64,000 bases of DNA from Begonia masoniana. Its lineage: Eukaryota; Streptophyta; Magnoliopsida; Cucurbitales; Begoniaceae. The stretch spans positions 21,111,432 through 21,175,431 of the forward strand of contig CM039509.1 in assembly GCA_022432975.1 (NCBI GenBank), in the 5' to 3' direction. Below are positions 33,959 through 43,508 of this stretch, in pieces. The notes under the pieces were generated by a model, which saw nothing but the letters and a program-made list of their open reading frames with translations, made no database searches and was not told where the DNA came from. Position 1 is the first letter of the stretch, and every line of letters begins with the position of its first letter. The position numbers were made by a program, and so were the translations under genes.

Positions 33959-34346
33959 ACTGGTCGCTGCATTGTGCAGCGATCGGGCGCTGCATTGCAG
34001 TGACTGATCGCTGCATTGTGCAGCGATCGGGCGCTGCATTGCAGTGACGGATCGCTGCATAATGCAGCGATCTGCAGCGCCTCCAGCGAATGATCGCTGC
34101 TTCTCCTCCCTCGGCAGAATGGCGATTTTACCCTCCTGTTCTGTTTTAATTTTAATTTGTTTTATTAATTATTAAAAGTTTTATTTAATTAGTTTTATGT
34201 TTGTTTTAAAAGGTTTAAAAGTTAGATTTCAATTCCGATTTCGATTCTGATTTCGATTTCGGTTTAGGTTTCGTTTAGAGTTTATTTTAAGTAATGAGAA
34301 AAAAAAATAGTACGGGTAAATTGGGTACAGTGTTAGGGATGTTACA
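33959..34346 (+). repeat. 5' LTR of element A1, only the 3' end
   Basis: Matches the last part of the LTR at 38922-41356, ending GTTAGGGATGTTACA. The first 2 kb is missing. The left part (33959-34100) is an array of TCGCTGCATTGTGCAGCGA hairpins, longer than in the 3' LTR. From 34115 on it differs from the 3' LTR at only a few positions, so the insertion is fairly recent. The LTR promoter region is gone. Confidence 0.9.
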
Positions 34347-34350
34347 ATTA

Positions 34351-34362
34351 TGGTATCAGAGC
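34351..34362 (+). other. Primer-binding site of element A1
   Basis: TGGTATCAGAGC, complementary to initiator tRNA-Met, four bases after the LTR end. Confidence 0.9.
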
Positions 34363-34433
34363 CCCCGGGTTTTAAAATCGGTTCTGTAGACTGCTCGACT
34401 GCACAGCCACTACGCGGACATCCTTCTTCAACT

Positions 34434-34498
34434 GTAAGTACGTTTACTACTTTATTTGATTTCATATTTCGTAGGATTATCTGTTTAATTTGTTTTAG
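34434..34498 (+). other. Putative leader intron of A1 (65 nt)
   Basis: TTCAACT is followed by GTAAGT, and TTGTTTTAG precedes GCTTTATACACTATG, where the gag ATG lies. The interval is T-rich and exactly as long as in A2 (62142-62206). Splicing is not proven. Confidence 0.4.
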
Positions 34499-34510
34499 GC
34501 TTTATACACT

Positions 34511-35590
34511 ATGACTCAAGGAAGAGATCCTAGAGATGACGCGCTAGATCGATTTACGGAGTTGATGGATCGCCAGTCTCAGCATATGGACCGACAAGCG
34601 CAGCAAATTACGGACTTAGTGAATCGGGAGAACCAGAGGGCCCAGGATTTGATAGTTCCCAATAACCAGGGCATGCAGAAGTTTCAGGGCCTACGACCTC
34701 CAGTGTTCGATGGTCGATCATCAGATCCTACTGTTGCGGAGGAATGGATCCGGGTTATGGAGGATATGTTAGCTTATGCCGAGGTAGGGAACGGGAGCAA
34801 AGTGGCTTATGCTACCTTTCACTTAGCGATGGATGCCTGTTTCTGGTGGGATTCGATCAAGGTGACGACGGATGTATCTATTATGACGTGGGAACGGTTT
34901 AAGGCCGTGTTCTTTGACAAGTATTTCAGCCGCACTGTGCGAGTGGCGAAGAGGAATGAGTTTATGCAGCTGAAGCAGACTAGTTCAGTTGCTGATTATA
35001 TTCGGAAATTCGAGGCATTATCCAGATTTGCACCTCGTCTTGTTAGCGATAATGAGGAGAAGGTGCACCAGTTTATGGAGGGACTTAATTCGGAGATTCG
35101 GATGCATGTCGTTGTGTCAGGTATTATTGATGTGCCCTATTCTGACATCACGGCCAGAGCTCTGGATATTGAGGCTGCCAGAGCTACTTGTGTTCGACCG
35201 AGGGAGCCAGCTAAGGGCTTCTTCCATGAGATACGACCTCAGTCGCAGAACCGAGGTGGGCAACCTAGAGCGCAGCCCCAGCAGCAACCGAGGGGTGTGA
35301 AGAGACCTCTTGAGGGAGGTAATGATCGGGGTAAAGGGAAGCAAGTACAGGGGACTTCTCAGATACCGTGGTTCCCCATATGCCAGAGGGAACACAGTGG
35401 TGAGTGCCGTGTTGGCACTAACCGATGTTTTAGATGTGGGGAACTTGGCCATTACGTCAAAGATTGCCCGACGCCTTGCCGAGACCAGTTAGGTGGGGAT
35501 CAGAGGAGGGTTATGCCCAGGATTTTCGCGTTTATTGAGCCAGGCGATGTTGAGGACACACTCCTTCGTATCGACTACATGCATGGCTAG
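34511..35590 (+). CDS. Gag of gypsy element A1 (Tekay-like)
   Basis: A 359-residue Gag, the capsid and nucleocapsid part of a Ty3/gypsy polyprotein that would form cytoplasmic virus-like particles. Residues 1-60 are a charged helix (MTQGRDPRDDALDRFTEL). About 60-230 form the retrotransposon gag domain (GLRPPVFDGRSSDPTVAEEW, then FWWDS and YFSR). A Pro/Gln-rich basic linker follows. A CCHC knuckle is at 306-319 (CFRCGELGHYVKDC). The upstream second knuckle has lost its first cysteine (WFPIC for WCPFC). The start follows a putative leader intron. The ORF ends by frameshift: in A2 the frame runs on into protease, but here about 94 bp carrying the protease active site are deleted near 35553, giving the stop at 35588. 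Confidence 0.85.
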   Translation: MTQGRDPRDDALDRFTELMDRQSQHMDRQAQQITDLVNRENQRAQDLIVPNNQGMQKFQGLRPPVFDGRSSDPTVAEEWIRVMEDMLAYAEVGNGSKVAYATFHLAMDACFWWDSIKVTTDVSIMTWERFKAVFFDKYFSRTVRVAKRNEFMQLKQTSSVADYIRKFEALSRFAPRLVSDNEEKVHQFMEGLNSEIRMHVVVSGIIDVPYSDITARALDIEAARATCVRPREPAKGFFHEIRPQSQNRGGQPRAQPQQQPRGVKRPLEGGNDRGKGKQVQGTSQIPWFPICQREHSGECRVGTNRCFRCGELGHYVKDCPTPCRDQLGGDQRRVMPRIFAFIEPGDVEDTLLRIDYMHG

Positions 35591-37081
35591 ATTGGGGCTA
35601 GAGTATAAGTTAGCTGGGGTCGAGTATCGAGTGATGCTGCCTTCGGGAGAGCATATGTAGTCAGAACGTATTCTCCAGGGCAACGTCATCTCAGTGGGGG
35701 ATATTACCCTTTATGCTCGTTTGATAGTTATGAGCATAGAGCGGTATGATCTTATCTTAGGGATGGACTGGCTTGCACAGCACTTCGCCACCATCGAATG
35801 TCAATCCGGGATAGTGACCTTTCGACCCCCGGGTAGAGCCGAGTTTTCTTATCAGGCGATGAACCGATTGAGTGGATCGCCCATCTCTTATTCTATGGAT
35901 GTCAACGAGCAGTTCAAAGGTGCGTGCTCTATTTATTTGGCCTCAGTATTTGATATTCAGTTGCTCAGCGGAGTGAAGCCGAGCGACATTCCTATAGTCA
36001 GAGAGTTCTCTAATATTTTCCTTGATGATCTTCCCGGATTACCGCCGGACCGGGAGATTGAGTTCACTATTGATGTGTATCCTAACTCCGCACCGAGGTT
36101 TAAGAACCCATACCGGTTGGCACCAGCCGAGTTGAGAGATTTGAGGACTCAGCTTGATGAGTTATTAGAGAAAGGTTTCATTCGACCCAGTGTTTCACCC
36201 TGGGTGCGCCTATTCTATTCGTCAAGAAGAAAGACGGGACCCTCAGGATGTGCATTGACTACAGAGAATTGAACAAATTGACGGTGAAGAATAAGTATCC
36301 ACTGCCGCAGATTGATGACTTGTTTGATCAGCTTCAGGGTGCCCGAGTGTTTTCCAGGATTGACCTACGCTCGGGTTATTATCAGCTGAAGGTCCGGAGA
36401 GATGATATTCAGAAAACGGCGTTTCGAACGAGGTATGGGCATTATGAGTTCCTTGTCATGTCTTTTGGACTTACTAATGCCCCTGCAGCGTTCATGGATT
36501 TGATGAACCGTGTCTTCAAGGAGTATCTGGACAAGTTCGTGGTAGTTTTCATTGACGATATCCTGATTTACTCTAAGTCTAAGGAAGAGCACGAGGAGCA
36601 TCTGAGGATCGTTTTACAGGTTCTGAGTCAACGCCAGCTGTATCCAAAGTTTTCGAAGTGCGAGTTTTGGCTTGACAGCGTGAGCTTCCTTGGCCATATT
36701 ATATCACAGGACGAAGTCTCTATGGATCCGAGCAAGATTCAGGTGGTCAGAGATTGGCCACAGCCGAAGAACATACGTGAGGTGCGTGGATTTCTCGGAT
36801 TGGCCGGTTATTATCGGAAGTTTATAGAGGGATTCTCGAAGATCGCACTTCCTCTTTCACGGTTGACTCGGAAGAACGAGAGGTTTATATGGTCGTCTGC
36901 TTGTAATGATAGTTTTATGGAGTTAAAGCAGAGATTGACGACCGCTCCAGTACTGGCGTTACCTGTTGAAGGTGTCAGATACAGTATTTATTGTGATGCA
37001 TCTGGAGTTGGACTCGGTTGTGTGTTGATGCAGGAGGGGAGAGTTATTGCATATGCTTCTCGGCAGTTGAAGCCGTACTAG
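35591..37081 (+). pseudogene. Protease and reverse transcriptase of A1, broken
   Basis: The protease N-terminus with its D-T-G site is deleted. An in-frame TAG follows at 35657 (homologous to a sense codon in A2). The rest of protease (YDLILGMDWLAQHFATIECQ) and the RT start lie in 35694-36272. A frameshift near 36205-36240 moves RT to the frame 36248-37081: [25 protein letters not shown] (first catalytic Asp kept), [30 protein letters not shown] (catalytic Asp pair kept), then [15 protein letters not shown] of the RNase H start. A TAG replaces an expected Glu codon at 37079-37081. Motifs are well preserved, so the lesions are recent, but A1 cannot make an enzyme on its own. Confidence 0.9.
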
Positions 37082-38881
37082 CAGAATTACCCTACGCACG
37101 ACCTTGAGTTAGCAGCTGTGGTCTTCGCACTGAAGATATGGAGACATTATTTATATGGGCAGCAGTGCGAGATATTTTCTGACCACAAGAGCCTGAAGTA
37201 CTTATTTACGCAGAAGGAACTGAACATGCGACAGAGACGATGGCTTGAGTTCGTCAAAGATTATGATTTTGATATCAAGTACCACCCAGGAAAGGCGAAC
37301 AAGGTAGCTGATGCCTTGAGTAGAGTGCCTTATGCGAGTCAGCCTTCATTAGCAGCGATGTCAGTTACGCTGCGGTCTGAGATTAAGAGATTCGACGTGG
37401 AGATAGTGACAGAGTTGTCCAGTATGCTCACCAACATTTCTCTCAGGCCGACTATTCTGGATCGTATACGCGAGGCTCAGCAGAATGATACGGAGTGTGA
37501 GGAGCTTCGATCCAGCATGACATTGGGAGACTCGTCAGATTTCCATTTATCAGAGGATGGTATTCTGAAGTTCAGGCATAGGTGGTACGTGCCTAACGAC
37601 GAGGATCTGAAGAAGGAGATTTTGGCCGAGGCACATTCTTCGGCATATTCTGTGCACCCGGGAAGTACCAAGATGTACCGGGATTTGAAACAACACTTCT
37701 GGTGGCCGAACATGAAGAGGGAGGTTGCCAAGTACGTTGAGACCTGTTTAGTATGTCAACAGGTGAAGGCAGAGCACAAGAGACAGGCCGGAACGTTATT
37801 GCCACTGCCGATTCCGGAGTGGAAATGGGAGCAGATCTCCACGGATTTCATTGTGGGGCTCCCGAGGACGACAAAGGACCATGACGGCATATGGGTTATT
37901 GTGGACCGATTGACAAAGTCGGCCCACTTTTTATCTGTGAGGATGACATCTTCTATGGATCAGCTCGCCGAGCTTTATGTGCAGGAGATTGTCAGACTGC
38001 ATGGAGTGCCAGTCTCTATTGTCTCAGACAGAGATCCGAGATTCACATCGAAGTTCTGGAAGAGTTTACACAGAGCTATGGGGACTCAGCTTAATTTCAG
38101 CACGGCATTCCATCCTCAGACTGATGGTCAGACAGAGAGGACGAATCAGATACTTGAGGATATGCTCAGAGCTTGTGTGCTGGAGTTTCAGGGCTCGTGG
38201 AGCCGATATTTACCCCTAGTTGAGTTCTCGTACAACAACAGCTTCCAGGCTACCATTGGCATGGCACCGTATAAGGCTTTGTATGGTCGGAAGTGTAGGT
38301 CTCCGTTATATTGGGACGAGGTTGGTGAGGCCAGCATCGTTGGTCTTGAGATTCTACAGCAGACGGCAGAGAAGATTGCCATTATCCGACAGCGTAAAGA
38401 GGTAGCTCAGAGCAGACAGAAGAGCTATGCTGACACTAGACAGAGAGAGCTAGAGTTCGAAGAAGGTGACGAGGTTTATCTTAAAGTTTCTCCGTTCAAA
38501 GGTGTTGCTAGATTTGGAAGGAGGGGCAAGTTGAACCCTCGATATGTGGGGCCCTTTCCTATTCTGAAGAGGATCGGGAAGTTGGCGTACAGACTACAGC
38601 TTCCAGCTTCTATGGAGGGTATCCACGATGTATTCCACGTATCTATGCTTCGGAGATGTCTACGCGATCCATCACATGTCGTGGAGACTACAGAGATCGA
38701 GGTACAGCCTACCTTGACTTACGAGGAGAGGCCGGTGCGTATTTTGGAGACTTCCATCAAGGTATTGCGCAACAAAGAGATTCCGCTAGTCAAAGTCCTA
38801 TGGCAGAACCACGAGGTGGAAGAGGCGACCTGGGAACGACAGCAGGATATGATGACTAGGTATCCTGAGTTGTTTGTATGA
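37082..38881 (+). pseudogene. RNase H, integrase and chromodomain of A1
   Basis: Open from after the TAG at 37079 to 38881; the first Met is 37118 (587 aa from there). Counting from that Met: RNase H with [11 protein letters not shown] (residue 20 on) and ADALSR; integrase HHCC finger H173, H180, C210, C213; catalytic core D243, D304, E340 with the standard 35-residue D-E spacing; GPF module 472-510; chromodomain 540-587 ([16 protein letters not shown]), which in chromoviruses steers integration to marked chromatin. All key residues are present. It would normally be translated as the end of Gag-Pol; with the upstream breaks it is only a conserved fragment. The final TGA at 38879 lies 41 bases before the 3' LTR. 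Confidence 0.9.
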
Positions 38882-38908
38882 TTTAATTTTGTGGATAAAA
38901 TTCTAAAT

Positions 38909-38921
38909 AAGGTGGGTGGAA
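38909..38921 (+). other. Polypurine tract of A1
   Basis: AAGGTGGGTGGAA directly abuts the 3' LTR and would prime plus-strand DNA synthesis. Confidence 0.8.
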
Positions 38922-39284
38922 TGTAATATCCGGCTTGTACGGATTTTGGATTTAATATATTATATTGATATTTTATTATATAATGGCATTTTTCGTAAAT
39001 ATGTCAAATCAAATCAGTTTAACAAACGGAAAGCGTCATTACAATTTTAACGATTAATAGGAATTTTAGGAAATTTTGGGGAATTTTCGGAGTAATAACG
39101 CTATATTTCGAGTAATTACGTTTCTCGTAATATAAAGGACGTTTTAGTAAAAATAGTAAACGAGGTTCGAATTGCGAACGGACAGTTTTAGTAATTCCCA
39201 AATAATAAGTTGAACCTATTGGTGAAATAAGGAAGTTTAGAGAACCCGAGTCGTTGGACGATTTACGAAACGAATGACGAAACT

Positions 39285-39292
39285 TATATAAG
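39285..39292 (+). promoter_or_regulatory. TATA-like box in the A1 3' LTR
   Basis: TATATAAG lies about 360 bases into the LTR and 230 bases before the first donor-like site (AG|GTATGA at 39516/39517). If used, U3 would be short and the transcribed LTR leader about 2 kb. Sequence match only. Confidence 0.35.
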
Positions 39293-39894
39293 AACTAAAG
39301 AAGGGAAAAAAGGTAAATTGCCAAGTTAATTTTTAATAAAAATAAAATTTCTTCATTCAGCAGAACACTTCTGCGATTTCAATTTTTCCTTTTTCCTCCA
39401 GAGGCGATTTCTCTCTCGGCCTCCTCTATGGCCGACGATTCCTCTTCACGCCAACCTCCGTTTTTCTTCCGATCAACCTCCGTTCTTCGTGATTTCTCCT
39501 CCTCTCGCAACCCTAGGTATGAGCCTACAATCTTAGAGCTTTTATTTCGACATTTACGGCATTTTAGGCAATTAGGGTTTCGATTAATTTTCGTTAAAAA
39601 CGCGAATTAGGGTTCGTAATTAATAGGTTAGCCGTGATTAAGTATATATTGAACGTATTGGACGTTATTGGACGAAGTTAAATCAATTTGTGAAAAAGTT
39701 AAAATTTGTAGATTTTCTGGTTTTTAAGGAAAAACTCGTTAATTGAGGTTTTGGATTATCGAGCATTGAATTGACGTTATAAACGCTTCGATTAGCTAAG
39801 TTAAGAATTTAGGAAAATTCTTTAGTTAAGGTCTGTAATTTGGACGTCAATAGCTTAAATTGGTTTTAACAACCAATATCGTGTTTTGCCTCAG

Positions 39895-39939
39895 ACACAC
39901 GACTCCCGTGGACGAAGCTTGAGATTCCGCGCGCTCAAG
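39895..39939 (+). other. Putative 45-nt LTR mini-exon
   Basis: Preceded by GTGTTTTGCCTCAG and followed by GTAAGT, exactly 45 nt apart, with the core CCCGTGGACGAAGCTTGA. The upstream donor-like site is at 39516/39517. Confidence 0.5.
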
Positions 39940-41029
39940 GTAAGTTCTCGTGACTTACTCTGGCCGATTGGCCTACACCGTACTTGGATGTCGCGTCGAG
40001 GATCTTAGAGGATTGTTTGTTTTAATTACTTTGGTTGGGTAGTTAGGTTTAAACATTTTGTAGGTTATTTCATTTACAGTCTTGATGGTACGCATGTTGT
40101 TTGTTTACTTTTATATTGAACTGTTCATGCATCACGTATTTTAACTTGGCATGAAAACGAATTTATGCACTGCACGATGTTTTCTGAAAACTGATGTGGC
40201 CCTGAAATTTGGGGCTCAGATCTATTGTGCGGACCGATTGAGGGTCTGGCCAATACCACATCTCATGTACTGTAATTAATGAACGTAATCTGTTATCTGG
40301 TCACGCGAGGTGGGGCTCAGGCACGGCTGTACTTGTTGTAAGCGTGTACCCCCTCCTCTAACCGCACGGAGTAGTCCGACCGCTGGATGGGCCCCCTTCG
40401 GTTAGGGGGATGAGATCTCGGTGATATACTGTCTGCGACGCTCTGTTATGCATGATTTCTGAACTCCATATGCACTGCACGCATCTGCATTTACGTAGAA
40501 TTTACTGAGCCTTTTAGCTCATAGTGTGTCTGTATGGTGTAGGTGACGTTTTAGGTGACATCGAGCCAGGTGAGGACGACGTTCCTCCTCCTGATGTGTG
40601 AGGCAGTTGACGGAAGATGGATTGCGGTGGTGTGTTGCGCAGTCGATGCTTACCCGACCCGTGGGGATGTATGTATAGATTTTGAGGGTTTTTGGGCTGA
40701 TAATTGTATAGACATTTTAGGATGCTTGGCTGTGGTAGTTGATAGGTTTACGTTAGAGTTTTTAAACGTTTTTGAAAACTGTTTTATAATCGTTTGGAAA
40801 GTCTATTTTAGAACTGTTTGGTAATTTGAAAACAGGAGGATTTTGACAACTTTTAAATATATCCATGCAGTTCGTTTTTTACGAAAGTTAAACGTATGTT
40901 TAGGTTGTTTAATTCGTTGATTGATGACATGAAAATGAGACAAGTTTGTGGAGAATCAGTAAGGAAGAAAGTCTCTGGGAAATATTGGGTTAACTCTCTG
41001 GAATCTCGGATTCCAGAGACGAGATGAGT

Positions 41030-41110
41030 CGCTGCAATACAGCGACTGGTCGCTGCAATATTCAGCGACTGGTCGCTGCATTGTGCAGCGCCTCCAGCGA
41101 ATGATCGCTG
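41030..41110. repeat. TCGCTGCA hairpin array in the A1 3' LTR
   Basis: Repeats of CAGCGACTGGTCGCTGCA and related self-complementary words lie about 250-330 bp before the LTR end. The partner LTR (33959-34100) has a longer, differently arranged version. Confidence 0.8.
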
Positions 41111-41358
41111 CTTCTCCTCCCTCGGCAGAATGGCGATTTTGCCCTCCTGTTCTGTTTTAATTTTAATTTGTTTTATTAATTATTAAAAGTTTTATTTAAT
41201 TAGTTTTATGTTTGTTTAAAAGGTTTAAAAGTTAGATTTCAATTCCGATTTCGATTCTGATTTCGATTTCAGTTTAGGTTTCGTTTAGAGTTTATTTTAA
41301 GTAATTAGAAAAAAAAATAGTACGGGTAAATTGGGTACAGTGTTAGGGATGTTACACG

Positions 41359-43146
41359 TACTATTACCCAGAAGCCATCAGAATGTTTTATGTCAATCTA
41401 AGTTTTACCTCTGATTTCTCCATTATTAAGAGCTATGTGTATAACAAGCACATAGAGATTACTCCACAGTTCATTAATGCCCTTCTGGAGGTCTCCCATT
41501 TAGATAGCTGCCCCTATAAGTATGTGTCCGGCACTGAGCCTCCGTTCTTTGGTACCTCTGATGGTCAGAGTTTTCTACAGACTATAGCTATTGACTCAAA
41601 CCATTCCCCTGATCATCTTAAGGGCAAACACCTGACCGCAAGGGCCAGGTTATTTCATCAGATGATAGGGTACAATATTGTCCCTAAGGGTGGTCATCAT
41701 GACGAAGTGAGTGCAATGGAGCTTTTTGTTCTGTTTGTACTTTACTACAAGGCCCCCTTCAATCTTGGATATGTTGTTGTTCGAAGGATTATTCAGGCAG
41801 TGTCATCCGGGGCTACCTCTTTACCTTACAATCTGCTCCTCATGAAGATATTTATGCAGCTTGAGGTTGTTTTTCCAGAGGATGAAGACCCCTTCTGTCT
41901 TCAACCTTCAAGTTACTATTCCCAAACCACCCTGAAGAAAATGGGAATAAAGAGAACAAGAACAGGGAACCTTGTTTTGGATGCTTCTAAGCAAAGTACT
42001 GCTAAGGCTGCAGCTGCCAAAAAGGGGAAGAGAAAACTTATCCTGCCAGAGGAGTCCATTGCTGAAGGAGGGGATGACTCTGAGATACCTGCATTTGCTA
42101 ATTCCCCTTCTTAATCTTAGGCTTCTAGCTTCCAATGTCCTCCTCTAGTGCGAAGGCGTCCTGCACCTTCCTCAAGAGCACATATTTCGGAGGCCATCTC
42201 TGCTCCCTCTTCTGTGCCCCTTCCCATTCCAGAGAATCCTCCATCTCCTCCACCTGCACTTCCTTTACCAGCTCTGCTTCCTCCAGCTCCTCCATCTCCA
42301 GTCCAACAGGCTATACCTCTTCCCTCTCCAGTCCAACAGGCTATACCTCCTCCATCTCCAGTCCAACAGGCTATACCTCCTCCATCTCCAGTCTTACAGG
42401 CTATGTCTCCTCCATCTCCAGTCCAACAAGCTCTACCTCCTCCTCCTCCAGTCCATCATGCTCCTCCAGTCCTAACAGCCCCACATGTCCAAGTTTCCTC
42501 ACCAATTCCATCAGTTACTCCTGCAACTCCAAAGACATATCAAAGGAGATTTTTCATAAGTAAGGACCAATATTCTGAGCTGAAGTCTTACATTGCCAGC
42601 CTTGGCACTGCACTCAGTTCCATTCAAAGTCAGCTTGACAAGACCTAAAAGGAAATAGGAATCGCCTTAGATACCGGTCTTGGTTTGCTGTCTCAGAAAG
42701 TGGATGCTGATAGGCGCATGGTTGTCAGGGAACTTGAGTCACTCAAATCCTCAATTGACAATCTGAATCCCGAACCAGAACCTGCACCATCCAGTTCAAT
42801 CAGTGTCTCTGAGGCTTGCTATGAAGATCTCTTTCTTCCATTTTCAAGGCCTGCAGTTGAAGAAGATGTGCGGTTCATGTCCCTGCATATTCATGAAGCT
42901 GAGCTCCTGTTCTCACCTCCTGCATCTTCATCTGCTCCTGCCTCTTCCTCTCTTCCCGACTGCTCAGTAGACATATCTCTTGCTGCGCCTCCTCCATGTA
43001 TGGACCTGGTGGTCTATCATCCATCTGTCCCTCACAATATTGCTTCACTTCAAGCACTCGTGGAGGCTTACTTCTCCTCAGACCTTGAAGTGCCTGCTTG
43101 GATTAGCCAAGCTTTTTGGAATCATTTTATAGCCTTTTTTAAATAG
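41359..43146 (+). pseudogene. Sirevirus-like env-like ORF, 5' truncated, three stops
   Basis: One reading frame runs from the A1 LTR border (YYYPEAIRMFYVNLSF) to TAG at 43144-43146, broken only by in-frame stops at 42112, 42118 and 42646: about 595 codons. The N-terminal part resembles the plant domain seen in env-like or putative transposon proteins (FYVNL, then HIEITPQFINALLEV, then FVLFVLYYKAPFNLGYVV, hydrophobic). A Pro-rich middle has repeats of PPSPVQQAIP (about 42285-42470). The C-terminal part looks coiled-coil (VDADRRMVVRELESLKSS). An extra ORF after pol with this Pro-rich and coiled-coil plan is known from Sireviruses such as SIRE1. Function is unknown; I do not infer a working envelope. 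Confidence 0.7.
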
Positions 43147-43508
43147 CTGATCCTCTCTTTAATGTATACACTTTTCTTAATTTTCTAATGCAATTACTCT
43201 GATGGTTTTCTGAATTGTGTTGAATGCTTCTGTTGTCTCTCTGATTGTTTTTTGATAATGTCAATGGGGGAGAATATATTTTATTGAATATATTTGATTG
43301 ATGCATGTGGAATTAGTTACTATGATTTGTGTATGCATATTTTTGGAAATCTGATAATCTTGGTATATGCATGTTTTTGAAACTCTGGTATGCTCCGTGT
43401 TTGTTCTTGGAATATATGCATTTGCTATGGGGGAGCTAGAATTATGGGGGAGAGTAACATTTAATCAAATTTACATTAATATTTTGTCATTATCAAAAAG
43501 GGAGAGAT
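43147..43508 (+). other. Post-env spacer with multiple polypurine tracts
   Basis: Non-coding. The main tract AAAAAGGGAGAGAT (43495-43508) abuts the 3' LTR. Earlier GGGGGAGA-type tracts occur near 43266 (CAATGGGGGAGAAT), 43428 (TATGGGGGAGCTA) and 43444 (TATGGGGGAGAGT). Repeated polypurine tracts before the 3' LTR are a known Sirevirus trait. Confidence 0.75.

Larger units (their letters stand above)
38922..41356 (+). repeat. 3' LTR of gypsy element A1
   Basis: It runs from TGTAATATCCGGCTTG to TAGGGATGTTACA (2435 bp). In order it has the GCGAACGGACAG segment, a TATA-like box (39285), CGCAACCCTAGGTATGA, the mini-exon-like block (39895-39939), the GGTCACGCGAGGTGGGG segment, the TGGTGTAGGTGA block (near 40535) and a TCGCTGCA hairpin array (41030-41110). 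The flank at 41357 is the interior of the Sirevirus-like env ORF. Open frames inside (40555-40824 and others) are not supported as genes. Confidence 0.9.

Noticed and set aside
40555..40824. 89-aa frame in the A1 LTR as a gene
   Set aside because: It lies wholly in the LTR, and its homologues in other LTRs are not open over the same length. Only the conserved block at its start is worth testing.
41359..43146. Viral envelope gene
   Set aside because: It has the plan of plant Sirevirus env-like ORFs, with no demonstrable signal peptide or fusion machinery, is 5' truncated and has three stops. I call it env-like only.
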